This document shows, in pieces, positions 1 through 12,202 of a stretch of DNA of 64,000 bases. The stretch covers positions 1,160,294-1,224,293 of the forward strand of contig MU839841.1 in the NCBI GenBank assembly GCA_030411725.1, given 5' to 3'. The translations under genes were made by a program, and so were the position numbers. Under the pieces are notes generated by a model that did not search any database, was not told the DNA's origin, and saw nothing but the letters and a program-made list of their open reading frames with translations. The number at the start of each line of letters is the position of its first letter. Position 1 is the stretch's first letter. Origin of the DNA: Echria macrotheca (taxonomy: Eukaryota; Ascomycota; Sordariomycetes; Sordariales; Schizotheciaceae).

Positions 1-687
1 ATGTGTGAGAAGGGCACAAAAGAAAACTGCGCCGGGGAAAGGGCGCTGAGAGAAAAGAACTAAAGAGTTAAGAACAACGCCGGGTGCGCCGATCAAATAT
101 GTGAAGTATGCTTGTGTGGGAATGAGTGGCAAGTGAAAAAAAGGTGGTGGATTTTGCAGGTTGCCCGAGATGGATTTGTGCAGAGTGGGATGGAAGAATT
201 CTCGTGGCAGCCCGAGAAAAAAGAGGCGCCAGTTTGTGTGCGGTCAGGGCAAAACTGGGCTCTGTAGTTCGCAACAGGAAGGAGCGAGCAAAGGCTAGGG
301 CTGCGCAAAAAAGCGCGAGAATGGAGAAGAGATGAAAAGTTGGGATGGAGGTCACCGCGGGGGCACGCGTCTTGGGAATCGAACACGCTGGGCTGCGCGA
401 ACTCACGTGCTAGAGTGAAGATGGTATTCATTTAACACCCGAACGCTACTATGTCCTTCAATGCTCCCACAAGCCTGATGCTACCCGCCCGAACCATCTA
501 TCTGGCTCCTGCTTTTCCCCTCTCCGTGGTATGTACACTGCATGCTAGTTTTACAAGGTGAAATACACGTTTCTGAGCAGAGACGTCCCCGCCTGCAGAG
601 AGATGCTTGTCAAAAATCTAGTGCCCCCAGACACCAACAAAAAAGGATACAATTCGCCCTTGCCAGGATTGCCGCTGCCCCCTCACC
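1..687. other. Spacer downstream of CLU1
   Basis: No gene can be supported here. Short open frames on both strands have arginine- and serine-rich, low-quality translations and no recognisable domain. The stretch holds the 3' flank of the CLU1 gene, whose stop codon lies at its right edge on the minus strand. Confidence 0.6.
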
Positions 688-3600
688 TTAGGCACCCGTT
701 CGAAGAGCCGTGCTGCCTCTCCTCTTGGGGTTGGCCCGCCCGGTCCGCTTCTTGTTGCGAGACCCGCCCGAGCTGCCATGGCTCTTGCCGCCGCCCGAGG
801 CCTCGATTTCCCTGACCAAGTCATCGATATTGCGCTGGTCCGGTCCGGTAGGCCTCACCTCCTTCATCACCGGCTCCACGCTTGCGCCCGTAACCCCGCC
901 GCTGAAGCCTTGACCGGGGAGCCGCGTCCTAGTGCCACTTCGCCCCTCCTGCTTCCTAATGTTTACGGCGTTCGACGTGAGTTGCTCCAACCAATGCTCG
1001 GCTTCTTTGGTATTCTTGTCGTTCTCGCCCAGCTTCTCCTTGAAAATCTGGAAGCTCGTTCTCATCTCATCCACCGCCTTCTTGGATTCGTTGTCCAAGG
1101 CGAGCGCCTGGGCAAGCTGGAAATGGAGCGTGGCCGAGTTGACCGACCTGCCATACACGAGGTTGCACACCTTCAGAGACTCCTCGAACCAGAGCCGGGA
1201 CTCGTGATACGATTTCAGGCTCTGGAGCATGACGGCGTAGTTGTTCATCGTCGTGATGGTGTCGGGGTGACCCTGACCGTAGATAACTTTCCACGTGTCG
1301 AGGGCGTGCCGCGCGTAGATCAGCGCCTGTTTGCTGTCACCGCGCTGGTGCAGGAACAGGCTGAGATTAAGATAATTGAGCACCGTCTCGGCCGAGTCTA
1401 CACCCATGGTGCGCTCCGACACCATGGCCGCCTTCCTGGCAAGCTCGACGGCCGCATCTTTCTGGTCCATCTGGTAATACACTTGTGAGAGCGTATGGTA
1501 CATCTGGGCCACCTCGGGATGGATCAGCCCGTAGATCTGCTCGTGCAGCGACAGAGATTCCAGCAACAGGTCCTCGCCGAGCTTCCGTTGGCCTTGGTAA
1601 ATCGACAACCTGCCTCCTTCCAGCGCCTCTTCCGCAAGAGCACTGCGCGGAGCTGAATCTTTAACAATTGGCACGATGTTGATGATATCGTCTGGGCTGA
1701 CCACCGTGCCAATTTGCGCTGCCGTTTCCGGAGCCCGGGACGGCGACCCTCGCTTATTCTTCCCCTTCTTCGCCCCAGTCGCCGTTTGACCGTTGTCGGT
1801 AGTTTGCACGTGGTTGGGCTCCGTATTGGGGCTGCCGGCCCTGACGGTATCTGAGAGTTGCAGTCCCAGCTTCAAAGCTATCTCGCGGAGAAGCTGAGTT
1901 TTACAGATCTCAACGTGGAACTCCAAATCGATCGGCGATAAGGTATATCTATACCGACGTGTGATCTCGTCCTGGATGGCCGATCGTATGCTCCATGGCG
2001 TCACATCTTCGAAGCTGAAATCAGCATCCGGGTGCAAAGCCTTGAGATCACCTCTACCGTGCGTGTAGAGCACCGCTGGTTTGTGCTCGGCAAAGATCGA
2101 TTCTCGAAACAAACAGTTGAGAAGGTGCGAGCAGCAGTTCGCCGCAAATTCCACAGGCAGAGATTTCAGGTATCTGTTTGCCACGTGTTTGAACGACCTC
2201 GAGACCATCTCGCGGATACAGAGGTCCAGGAAACAGTGGAGACGGTTATCTTCCTGCTTGGCCAGCTTGGCCAAGTGGCCGAGATAGCGCATATTGATAC
2301 CACGACGGTGCAGAAGCTTGGTGAGAGATCGCCCGTCCATCGGGAAGCTGATGTCGGATTCCTTGAGCTCGTGCATCAGACCCTTCATGACCACGTCTCG
2401 GAGGTATTGGCAAGCGTCGCGGACCTCTTGCTCATCGCGGGCCACCTCGGCCTTCTCGTCATCGGTTTGAGGTACCTGGCCGCTGAACACATCGGGATTG
2501 AGCGCGAACTGGAAGTTGGACATATCAAGACTCTCCTCAGGCGCTGCCTTGTCGCCGTCTTTCTTGTCGTCGGACTTCTCGGCGTCCGTGTCGGCCGGGG
2601 CGTCGTTAGCCTCTTTGGCCTTTTCTTTGTTAGCCGCGATGCGAGCGAGCTCGGCGGCCATGTAGTCTCTAGCTTTCTGCTTCCTGATAGCCTCGACGAG
2701 CTCGGGGCGCAACACCGTCATACGGTGTGGGTACTCTGCTCCATCGGGCCCCTCCTCTTCCATCCACGCAATATCAAGCGGTGTGATGCGGTACAGGTCG
2801 AGCACGTATTTGCGGCCGTCGGTCCCGAGCAGACCCTTCATCTCGACGCTCGCCTCGAGGTCAAATCGCTTGTTATCCTTATCCCAGACGGCATGCGGCT
2901 TTACCTGCAGAGACTTGGCCAGCTTCTTGAACGAAGGGGCAAAGCTCTCGTCAGCCGCAACCTGCTCCTTGCCATCTACTGCGCCGTACCGGATCTGATT
3001 CTCGCCGGGTTCGGGCTGCTTGAAGATGCCGGGCACGATGCTCTGGCCGACGATGCGCTTTCCGAGATAATCCACGACAACCGTGCCGGGGGTGTAGAGA
3101 CCGTCGGTATCGAGCTGGTTGACCATCTTCACACCAAGGACGTCCTTGCCGGTAGCGACCCGGGCGGCCTCGTCCCCGCCCTCCGAGGTAAAAGTGCCAA
3201 CTCCGTCGGCGCCAAACGAGAAGAATACGTTGTTGTAGACGAAGATCTGGGCGTCCCGCTCCTCGGTAGGATTCAGGGGTGCCACATCGCCCCGGGCAAC
3301 AAGGACAGCACCGCGAGTGGCGGCTTCGTTGTAATCGGCAAAGAGTTTGGAGATCAACCGCTCTCTGAAGACCCGATCCTGAATGTTGTCTTTGGGAAGC
3401 TCCTTGGCCGACTGGAACTCCTCGTTCCAGTCACGGAGGGAATCCGTGTTGTCAACACCGGAAAGAAGATACGGCTCTTGCTGCCGAGTGCAATCGGGCT
3501 CATGCTTCAACGACTGAGACGTCTCGCGCGGTACTATCCATGGCGCGACGGGCAGAATGTTGCCTATCGGGTACGTCGTAAGAGGATCCCTCCGGCCGTT

Positions 3601-4633
3601 GAATTCATGTAACTGTTGGAATGCTGCCTCAAACTTGGGCGAGATTTCCTTGAGTAGGCCAATCAACGAGTGGTGCTCGATCGTCTTGGGCGCCGTCTTT
3701 CGTGTCGGATCGAACTTTGTAGGGGTGCAGTTATTCACGTAAAAGCCGCCGGCGTAGGCGGTAATATGGAACCGCGGTCCATCGATAGTGGAGATAGCCA
3801 GGTACAAAAGATGGCCCCGTAGTCTCCAGTGTGCCGGTGGGGGGTTCCATGCCGACAGCTCAATGGAATCGACCGTCTTCGGAGCCGGCTCCTTCTCCTT
3901 GGGAAGCAGCAACGATAACGGCGGTGCAGCCTCAAACTTGTACTCGGGGATTTCGGCCTTGGCGTCAGACGCCGCCTCTGCTTCGGCCACAACATCGTCG
4001 TAGACCGAGATACCCGACAAGACCCCGTAGACCGAGTCGGTACGGTTGCCGGCCGCTCCGATGATCTCCCTGATGCGGAGCATGTGAACCCTAGCCTCTT
4101 TCTCGGTGTATGGATCCTGGACGACAACCAGTTTGGACTTGTCACCAAGATCAGGAACGTCTGAAACCTGGATAAAATCGTTGAGGCGCTTGCCACCGTG
4201 CTCCAGGTGGAAGCACGTGTACGGCTGTCCGATGGGGTGCTCCATTATCGACTGGCGGATCTCGTGAATCTGCTCAAGCGGCGACACCTGATCTTCTTAG
4301 CGCCGCTGTGCACCGGAAAAGGGGCGCCTTACCGGTAATTCCAAGTATTCGTCGCCATCGGGGAACACGATTCTCACGGTGAAGGGAGCTTCTAGCAGCA
4401 GGTTAGACCAGGCCACTGATCACACAAAGCCGACAAGTCTCCACGAACCATCAACCTGTTCGGCACCCTCCTCGGTGCCATCGCCGGACGGTTGTGTTGT
4501 CCCATTCTCCTGAGCCGGCGGGGCTTCATCGACCGGTTTCTCTGTCACGGAACGACCATCAGCCACGAAAGGGACCAGTGAAGCTGTAAGGGACCTTACG
4601 TTCAGAAGTAATCGCCGGCGTCTCTGCAGCCAT
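688..4633 (-). CDS. clu1: Clustered mitochondria protein Clu1/Tif31
   Basis: Member of the CLU family (CluA/CLUH/Tif31), cytosolic mRNA-binding proteins needed for normal mitochondrial distribution; the yeast protein copurifies with eIF3. Model: join(4600..4633, 4449..4541, 4333..4391, 688..4287) on the minus strand, 1261 residues, normal for the family. The start at 4633 has a good context (ccgccaccATGG), and all three introns preserve frame. An Ala/Gln/Glu-rich leader is followed by the ubiquitin-like N-terminal domain (APFTVRIVFPDGDEYLELP, then the IRQSIMEHPIGQPYTC stretch at about 65-85). The Clu domain starts near residue 355 (RERLISKLFADYNEAATRGA), TPR-like repeats lie at about 965-1140 (HPEVAQMYHTLSQVYYQMDQ), and a basic tail ends the protein. 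It is divergent from the gene starting at 5337. The three small 5' introns are my reconstruction; the family call is near certain. Confidence 0.95.
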
Positions 4634-5336
4634 GGTGGCGGTTCTTCTCGGTACTGGAGAGCTCTTTTGGTGCTTCTACAAGGCAACGAGAAAGATAGCT
4701 GCAGAGCCGCTGACCACGAGCAGAGCAGATGCAAGAATGGAGCGGAAAGACCGGTGTATGGAAAGCCAAATTCGCCAAAGGAAAAGCGAAAAGCACCAAT
4801 TAAGTGTATAAAGGCCTAGATATGGCCTGGAACTCTAAAGGACGAAATTGGAAGCGAAGTGGCCGGTCTGCAATGAATTTGTTGTATGTGTGGAAATTTC
4901 TCTCAATTTTTTTTCCGCTGCAGAAAGTCGGTCCCAACTTTTTTTTTCTATGATGCAGACCCGAAGCCGAGCTAGCAGCGGAAGGTGCCGGGGGCCTGAG
5001 TCAAGCTCCAACTCGGCACGAGTCGGGACTGCCACAGCGCAGATTGGCCAATCATAAGCCAGCCCGCAGACACCACAGCGGTCAGAGCAGTCTAACCGTA
5101 TCCGGAAATCAGTAAACATTCTCGGCCACTCAACAAAGCAAACGCGCGATGATGAGAGCAAACGAAGAAACAGCTGCAACAACAATTCATAGCATCGACA
5201 ATTCCTTGGCTTTTTGTCCATAACAAAGTTTGACATGGTGTGTGGGCGCTAGACGCATCATGATCGATTATCGTTTATTTGGATACAATTTTAGTTGCAG
5301 ACGATAGCCTGATTTGCGACATCTTGTCAAGTTGTC
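4634..5336. promoter_or_regulatory. Bidirectional promoter region between clu1 and the 5337 gene
   Basis: This 703-bp spacer separates two divergent start codons. At 5043-5052 it contains ATTGGCCAAT, two CCAAT boxes in inverted orientation that abut perfectly; this is the type of site bound by the HAP/CBF complex. No clear TATA box is seen near either start. The assignment as a shared promoter is inferred from gene orientation. Confidence 0.5.
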
Positions 5337-8210
5337 ATGGCTCCAGAGCCTGCGCATCTGACACAGCCATGGACTGCCACCAGATGTCACCGCCTGCTGC
5401 GGCCGTTACTAGCGCACATCTCGTCGCTACGAAAGGAAAAGGCGCGAAGGGACCTGATTGAAGCCGGCGCGGTGCGGGAGCTCGGAGAGACGGCAACAAC
5501 CGCCAACTGCAGACGGGGCTTTTCAGATGCCACGGGCCGGCTGCCAGAAAAGAGGACGGGAACGCGCAACACGTACTCCAGGAAGTCGATGCAGAAAAAA
5601 AGACTCGACACTCTCAAAACCCCACAGCGAAAGGCCACGCAGCCACAGCAGCGCCTTGCCGCCAACAAGCCTTCGCCAGTCGTCGCCATACCCACGCCGT
5701 TTCTGCGACGTGTCAGAGACCATGAGTTATCATCCCCGCTCGCCATCAGGACGAGTGCGACAGACGTCGCGGCGGAAACGACAGACGCACCATCACCACC
5801 GCACGTCAGGAAGGGCCGATGCCACATGGTGGAGGGCTGCGGGGGGAGCCGGTGCTTTTTCGAGTCGAGACTACTGGAACTGCGGCAAAGCCTTGACGCC
5901 GACCGATTCACTCTGTACGAGTCTGTCCTGAGGACGCTGGACGCGCTGCTGAAAGCGACGGATCCGCTAAAGACTACCCGCGTGGCTGCGCCCAAGTCGC
6001 TCCTGGCCATGTGTCTCCGCAAGGTGCCCGACTACATCTCGGAGCTCGAGCACTGGGAAAAGGAAGATGCGGATGCTAACGGCACCAAATCCACGCTCAA
6101 CGACTCCAGAGTCTCGGCTGAGATATATGCGGAGCTCGAGTCACTCGGAAACGTCGACGGGTGGAGAAATCTGTGTGTGGCAGTTCGAGCCCACGGCATC
6201 CACGTCATAGAGAAAGCCGTTGTCGAGGGCCTCATCGAGGACCCGGTGACGGACCTCCTTATAGACCTATGTCTGGCGCATGCACCGCTCGCCGAGTGCG
6301 ACAGCCTCGTCGACGCATTTGTCGAGCGGCAATATCCAGGGCCCGCGCACGCTGCAGAGACTTTCAACGCGAATCCCCCGTTTTTCCCTCTGTCTGCTCT
6401 GGACAAGTACACTAGGATTGCGGAGGAAAGCTGCATACCAAGGACGACGGCGTCAACAACCAACAGCTGGCGCCTCGAATTCCAGCTTGGAAAGCTATCT
6501 CGACTTTTGGAAAGCGGACTTTTACCATCCGATTGGCTACAGACGAAGTGGTCTAGCAACATGTTCTCGGCGACGATACGCTGTTTTGCAGCCAAGTCGC
6601 TGTCACACCGGGGCGTCATGGATTTCGTCAGCACTGCCGTCAAGCTTCTATGCCGTTCGATCGTAACTAAAGCGCGTGGCGGTATCATGGAAGAGGATTT
6701 ACAGAAGAGCGCAAAGTCGCAGAGGGTTTTGACCGAGTATCTCGCCGCGCTGGCCTCCATGGTTCTCCTTGGGCGGATCGGAAAAGGGTTTGATGATCTA
6801 CTGACGCAGAATCCATTGGAATACGAAACACCGAGCAGCAGCATTTTGAATCTCAGGAATAGGATCGCGAACATTCTAGCAACTTGTATGTCTAAGGCCC
6901 GGAAGGGAAGACGGGGGTTGCGGCAGGATGTCGGTATTTATCTGCTCAACCTCACGCAGTTTCTGGCCTTTGGGGATTGCGAGTCCGGCACCGGCGCCGG
7001 GGCCATCACAGAGTCGTGGCAGGACGCGATAAACCGCGACGACCCGGTCAGTTTGATGCGTCTATATGACGCCACGTTGGCCCATGTCGGTGCGGTGGCA
7101 CATCACTACAATCGCGGGACTGGGGTATCAGGGGACGAGTTCTTGTCTCTCTTGTGTGACAAGCTGGAGACGCTCGACATCCCAGGGGACGCTGTCACGA
7201 ATCTACGGGTTGATGGCGCCTTCTACCTCGCGGAGCGGAGCGGTGACCTGCGGGATCTTGCGTTCGCTGAAAGTCTCAAGGCGAGGACGGCGGCAGCGAA
7301 GAACGGTTACCGGCCGACATCTCAGAAAAAGAGGATAGAAGGGGGCCTTGGCTGCGGCGAACGGAGGTTGAGAGCCGGCTTTCGATGGGATGAGGACATT
7401 GGCGAATGGGTTACCGCGGGCGACCAGAAGCCTTCGGGGGTTGTAACCACCACTGGTGCCAGGCGGTCCAGTCGGGTGTCGTCCAACGCTGGATCTGTCG
7501 CCGGCGGCGCTACCACGGCGTCACGCACGCTACGCATGCGCGCCGCCTCTCGTGGAAGGCAGCAGCGGTTACCGACCCCGGTCAGTCATCACGACGACCC
7601 GAGCGACAGCTTTCCAGAGGCGACATCTGAAGAGAGCGAGATGGGTAGCGAGAGCAGCGAGGACGAAGACGAAGACGACGACTACAGCGAAGGGGAGGAG
7701 AAAATCTCCACCCCTGACACGGAAGTATCAGCCATATCGATCGACTCTTCTCCGCATCGTCTCGAGTACTCTACGTCTAATTCTAGCCGGACGCTCTCAC
7801 GCAGCCGGGCAGGCGAATTACTAGTTCTCCTTCCACGGAGGAGGAGGAATGCATCAGGCACCACGACGACGACGACGACGACAACAACAAAGCGTGCGCT
7901 CGATGAAGACGAGGACTACGACGACGACAACGACGACGAAGATGATGACGAAGATGAACTCGCCGCGGGGGACAATAGCCCGGTCCAGAGGGTCCAGAGC
8001 CGCGGCTTCAAAGCGCCGAGGAGGAGCTACAGCGGACGCGGACGCGGATGCGGACGGCCGGTGGTCCGCAGATCTGTATCTCTGCTTAGCCTGCAACCGT
8101 TGAAGAAGGTCACAACTACCCGGGCGGCGGTGGTCGGCGGGGGGAGGATGGCGCACCACCACCGGGACGGCGGGTCGAGCGATGACGAGCTGAGCTTTGG
8201 GATGTGGTGA
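5337..8210 (+). CDS. Unrecognised 957-residue protein with acidic low-complexity C terminus
   Basis: An uninterrupted open frame starting at ATG 5337. I do not recognise a catalytic domain. The N terminus carries a basic, leucine-rich motif (TRCHRLLRPLLAHISSLRKE, about residues 14-33) followed by a basic, low-complexity stretch. A cysteine-rich patch (CHMVEGCGGSRCFF, about 162-175) introduces a helical, leucine-rich central region (about 175-650) that looks like a folded alpha-helical domain. The last 300 residues are disordered: Ser/Arg-rich, then long Asp/Glu runs and a poly-Thr run coded by repeated ACG/ACA codons, ending in basic RGRG-like sequence. The alternation of basic and acidic runs suggests a nuclear or chromatin-associated protein, but that is only inference. 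Length, codon use and the central helical block support a real gene. Intron absence over 2.9 kb is unusual relative to its neighbours. Confidence 0.85.
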   Translation: MAPEPAHLTQPWTATRCHRLLRPLLAHISSLRKEKARRDLIEAGAVRELGETATTANCRRGFSDATGRLPEKRTGTRNTYSRKSMQKKRLDTLKTPQRKATQPQQRLAANKPSPVVAIPTPFLRRVRDHELSSPLAIRTSATDVAAETTDAPSPPHVRKGRCHMVEGCGGSRCFFESRLLELRQSLDADRFTLYESVLRTLDALLKATDPLKTTRVAAPKSLLAMCLRKVPDYISELEHWEKEDADANGTKSTLNDSRVSAEIYAELESLGNVDGWRNLCVAVRAHGIHVIEKAVVEGLIEDPVTDLLIDLCLAHAPLAECDSLVDAFVERQYPGPAHAAETFNANPPFFPLSALDKYTRIAEESCIPRTTASTTNSWRLEFQLGKLSRLLESGLLPSDWLQTKWSSNMFSATIRCFAAKSLSHRGVMDFVSTAVKLLCRSIVTKARGGIMEEDLQKSAKSQRVLTEYLAALASMVLLGRIGKGFDDLLTQNPLEYETPSSSILNLRNRIANILATCMSKARKGRRGLRQDVGIYLLNLTQFLAFGDCESGTGAGAITESWQDAINRDDPVSLMRLYDATLAHVGAVAHHYNRGTGVSGDEFLSLLCDKLETLDIPGDAVTNLRVDGAFYLAERSGDLRDLAFAESLKARTAAAKNGYRPTSQKKRIEGGLGCGERRLRAGFRWDEDIGEWVTAGDQKPSGVVTTTGARRSSRVSSNAGSVAGGATTASRTLRMRAASRGRQQRLPTPVSHHDDPSDSFPEATSEESEMGSESSEDEDEDDDYSEGEEKISTPDTEVSAISIDSSPHRLEYSTSNSSRTLSRSRAGELLVLLPRRRRNASGTTTTTTTTTTKRALDEDEDYDDDNDDEDDDEDELAAGDNSPVQRVQSRGFKAPRRSYSGRGRGCGRPVVRRSVSLLSLQPLKKVTTTRAAVVGGGRMAHHHRDGGSSDDELSFGMW
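7864..7962 (+). repeat. GAC/ACG trinucleotide-rich coding microsatellite
   Basis: Runs of acg/aca and then gac/gat/gaa codons inside the 957-residue gene code for poly-Thr and then Asp/Glu runs. Such tracts commonly vary in length between isolates. Confidence 0.7.
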
Positions 8211-9091
8211 TTATTTTTTCTTTTGGTCTCCTTCTGTCGGATGGGGAGGGGGAACAGAGATGGCACCCGCTTGTTTACCCTCTTTTTTTGGTCATCGCGC
8301 AGATCGGTGTTTGAGGAGATGGTATTTTTGGGCGTCTTGCGTTGGGTGATGTTTCAAAGGTTTGGTTGTATTTTTGGGGGTGGATGGATATGGGACTGGT
8401 TTGTAGGATACCTTATGGGGATATGTAACACTAGTCGTTAGGTGCTGGAGATTCATGGATGTGAAATGTGTGTGGTGTCACAGTAGGTAGGTGGGTTGTG
8501 ACGAGGAAATGGTTGGTTGTTGATGGGGGTTGAACGATCGGGAATAAGAATTAACTATTATTGGAGGGTGGGAGGTTGCGGAACGGCGGTAGTGTTTTGC
8601 ATTGAATATCCCGTACGTACCTACTAGATAGAGCTAGTGGGATGGATGAAAAGATACTGTACCACCACCAAGCATGAACCTGGAGAGATGAAGAGCTGAG
8701 TTGAACTCGTCGGGAATAAATTTCTTGCAGTGTTCTTTTTTTTTGGCGTAGGTGGTACGGATAACCTAGACTACACAACATGACCTGCCACAACAGCAAC
8801 TGGAATTTACCCAATAAATTATGTATACCTTAGGTATCCAACATCGTCACTGGTTTAGTTTACTCCCGGTAACTAGCTACTATCACCATTCTTCACAACG
8901 CAAAAGCAATGAAATGGTAGGGAGGTATGTACGAGAATGTAGTATGCAGCGGGTACCGAGCGGCATCGCATACCCGTTTGCCGTCTACCCGCCCGCACCG
9001 CCCGTCCGTGAGCTCCCGAAGCGAACCTTGCTTGTTCGGCCTGCTTGTCGGCTACGTCGACCGTTGGTCGCTTGGGATGGATGGATGGGGG

Positions 9092-9120
9092 GTCTGCAAG
9101 TCTGCAGTCTGCAGTCTGCA
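9092..9120 (+). repeat. Four-unit GTCTGCA tandem repeat
   Basis: GTCTGCA occurs at 9092-9098, 9100-9106, 9107-9113 and 9114-9120, the first copy separated by one extra base. It contains overlapping CTGCAG palindromes. It lies in non-coding spacer. Confidence 0.8.
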
Positions 9121-12100
9121 CATCCAATGTTCGGGCGAAAGTCTGAAACACTATCTACGTAGTCACCAGTGGGACAATCCACTTTTTTTCCCCCTCCGGC
9201 GCTGTTCGGGTAGAGTTGCTCAGTTTTGTTTGTTTGTTCTCTCTGTTGCGATGCCAGTTTTGGGGGGAGCACAGATGTCATGTCTGATGTGAGTGGGTAT
9301 TTATTTCTACTTGTCCAGGTAGAAGAAGAATGTCCATGGTTTGGAGTGGAGGTTGTTCACCATCATGGGCATGTTTGGCTGCGGGCACGGGCGTAGTGGT
9401 TTGTGGGTGGTTCGATGTAGACTTCCCTTTTCGTAAAGTATCAATGTATCTGACGAGCATCACCCATACGAATAATAAACCTGAAGAGGGGAGGGCGGGG
9501 GCCGAGGGTGCGTTGATGGAAGGCAGTTGCGGAATACAGTATCAGCATCCCTACGAAGAAGAACAGCATCAACCTCTCTCACTTCCCGAGCCAAATACAT
9601 CTACGTACTTATGCCGACCCCAAAAGCAAGATATTACCTGGTCCACGGCATCGAGATCCTCGGCAGCTCAATTCACATCAGAAGCTTGTTTTCGCATTCT
9701 CGCGAACGCATATGCCGCCGCGCGCATGGCAGAATATATAGATCCCCATATATTGCTGCCGCGGATGGTCCCGTTCTTCGTTTGCGTCGCCTCCGGTATT
9801 ATGTCGTGACTACTACCGACACTTACCTAAGGTATTCATAAGACGGGAGGGCGGCCTGGCGGAGGGTATAGCACCGCATATCAGTCCATATAGATGTACT
9901 CCAAAAATCTACGAGTGGTGGAATTTGTGTTGCGAGCGTTCGGTCAGTCGGTTTACCTTCTCTTGTCGAACCGAACTTGCCTGTCGACAGGCGAGCTGGG
10001 CCGCGAAGTCGACCTCTGAACTTCGCACCAGGGTTTCAGAGAAAGTGATTCACCCAGAGAAGAGCTTCGTCATGACGCACCCAAGACCGCAAGAAAAAAA
10101 TGATGGAACGCGGCGCAGTTATCCTGGAAACGTCAGACGTACTGAACCTGGACACTTGACTTCTTGGCCTTTTTTTCTGACAGCTTGTCTTCGAGATCTC
10201 CCCATCACATCCACATTAGCAGCAAGCGGGCCGTGGGTTGGCACGGTTGTTCGAGAGTCGATCATCGGCTCTCATCTGCCGTCTGCCGAAGGCGAGGGGA
10301 AGGCATCGAAAAGACGTGTCTGAGATGGTCGTTGGCTATTGTGCCTTTTCGTTTCAAGCTCAGGTGATCCAACACTCGTGGGCTGTTGTGTCGATTTACC
10401 CGCAGTTCGTCCACGCCCCAGGACACCCAGGCCTCGGCCAGCAAGGTCAGCAGCTCGGCCGGGTGGCGCTCGCTGTCCCGTGGACAGACGTTCGTCCCAT
10501 GCATCATCGGTTGATGTTGCCGCTTGTTATGCATTGATGGGTAAAGTGGGGGGTGGAGGGGTTAGACGTTCAGAGAGTTGGTAACGGTTGATGCCGCAGA
10601 ACTGCAGCTGCATGTTCTACTTCTTCGAGACTGTCCTGTTTCTTCTCTCATTCTTCTTCTGTCGGAGAAAATGACCAAACTGTGTGATGCGCTGGCTTTC
10701 GATCCGTCAGGTCCTGATCAAGGAGGTGGACACGCGTTTGCAGACAGATTGCGAACGAAGTTGCTGTTTTGGATGCTTGCAAACTGCAAATTGCATGCTT
10801 GGCCGACCGGGAGGGCTCGTCGCAACAAGTCTGGGGCGCAATTTATGTGCTCCCGTCGTGTTATTGTTGCATTATCCTTAAGATCTGGGGAATCTGGTGG
10901 TCGACACGAGTCTAGACCGGCCATGACAATGTTCAGCACACGTTCAAGCGTTGGCGCACCAGCTTGACAGCGAACGCGGCACAGAATGCCGTGATTGGAC
11001 CGGCCCGCGAGTGCAGTGCCTGGAGTTGAGTGGCCGCCAGTGGCTCAACGGTTTGCGCGATTGCGCGATTGGCGTCAAGGAACCCCTGGCGGCCCAGAAG
11101 GGCCTTGACACCCCTGGTCGTTTCAGATCCAGCCAATGGCCCCGCGATCCGACCGACTCCTCCACAACCTCTTGGCGACGCAAGGACCCGTCGGCCAGCG
11201 ATTGGGACTGGCTTCGCCGAGCGTGTCGCTGCAGAAGTTTGGACGCCCCGATGCAGGCACACCACCGGCCGCCGCGAGAGGTCGACTGGGGTTCAGGGGC
11301 TGCCGATTTGCCCGCGCCACAGGAAGATCGGCTGCGAGGAAGACCAAGGAAGCTGACGATCCACTGCAACCATGCAACTGGGCAGTCGCGGCAGTCCGTG
11401 ATGCCACGAGAACCGTGGAAACATTTGGAGGAAACAAACCGGGCTGGCTGGCTGGTTGTCAGCTTGCGTCTCCGCACGCAAACAGAATCTCCGAAAAGCC
11501 AAGGCCCGAAGGCACCGCAGCTGCAGAGCGAAAAAGACAGGATGCGGGTTCCAGACGCAAGAACACAGAAGCCAAGACACAGCTGTAGAGTAGTTTTTCC
11601 CGAGTAGAAAAGAATCTGGGCAGGATTGGCAGGAGCAAGAGCGGTGCGGGGCAAGACGTCCTGGCATTTTTTCAACCCTGGTCGGCGATACTCGTAGACA
11701 GGGAGTGGACTCATCCATACCGACCCAGGGAACCCTCCCGATCCACTCCCTTTCCCATTACACCTCATATAGGTCCCGGCGCCCTATTTTCTGGTGCGAG
11801 CCGTTCTTGGTTGACGGAATCAGACTCCCCTTGGGCATGTTCTTCCCTAGAGCTGCTGCTTGACGCCGCTAGAATCTTTTACATTCACTCCTTCTTTTCC
11901 TTCGTTGACGGAGGAGTGCGGCACCACCCTGCTTTCATATTTCCTACACCCACCACCCTCGCTGGTCGTTCTGTTTATCTTCTCCTCGTGCCCATTCTCT
12001 CGGCACACCTTTGCCTCGGACGGCACTCGCCTTGGGACCACCAACCCAGCACTGGCGTTGTCCTTCACACACAGCTATCCACGCCCCTAGCTTCCTCGTA

Positions 12101-12184
12101 CGAGAGTCGAGCAACCTAGTGGCCCTTGGGATATTCACTTCTCGACTTCAACTTCTTCCAATTCCATATCACGCCCTTCGATCC

Positions 12185-12202
12185 ATGAGCTTTGGGAGGT
12201 AG
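12185..12202 (+). promoter_or_regulatory. Short upstream ORF in the ferric reductase leader
   Basis: ATG at 12185 opens a five-codon frame (MSFGR) that stops at TAG 12200-12202, 81 bases before the main start. If transcription begins upstream of 12185, this would be a uORF able to modulate translation. The transcription start is not known. Confidence 0.3.

Noticed and set aside
2032..3612. 526-codon plus-strand open frame (and 778-1488)
   Set aside because: Antisense shadows of the clu1 coding sequence; no recognisable domain and clu1 is unambiguous on the other strand.
10944..11768. 274-codon minus-strand and overlapping plus-strand frames
   Set aside because: Several overlapping frames are open together, as expected of GC-rich non-coding DNA; none has a recognisable motif.
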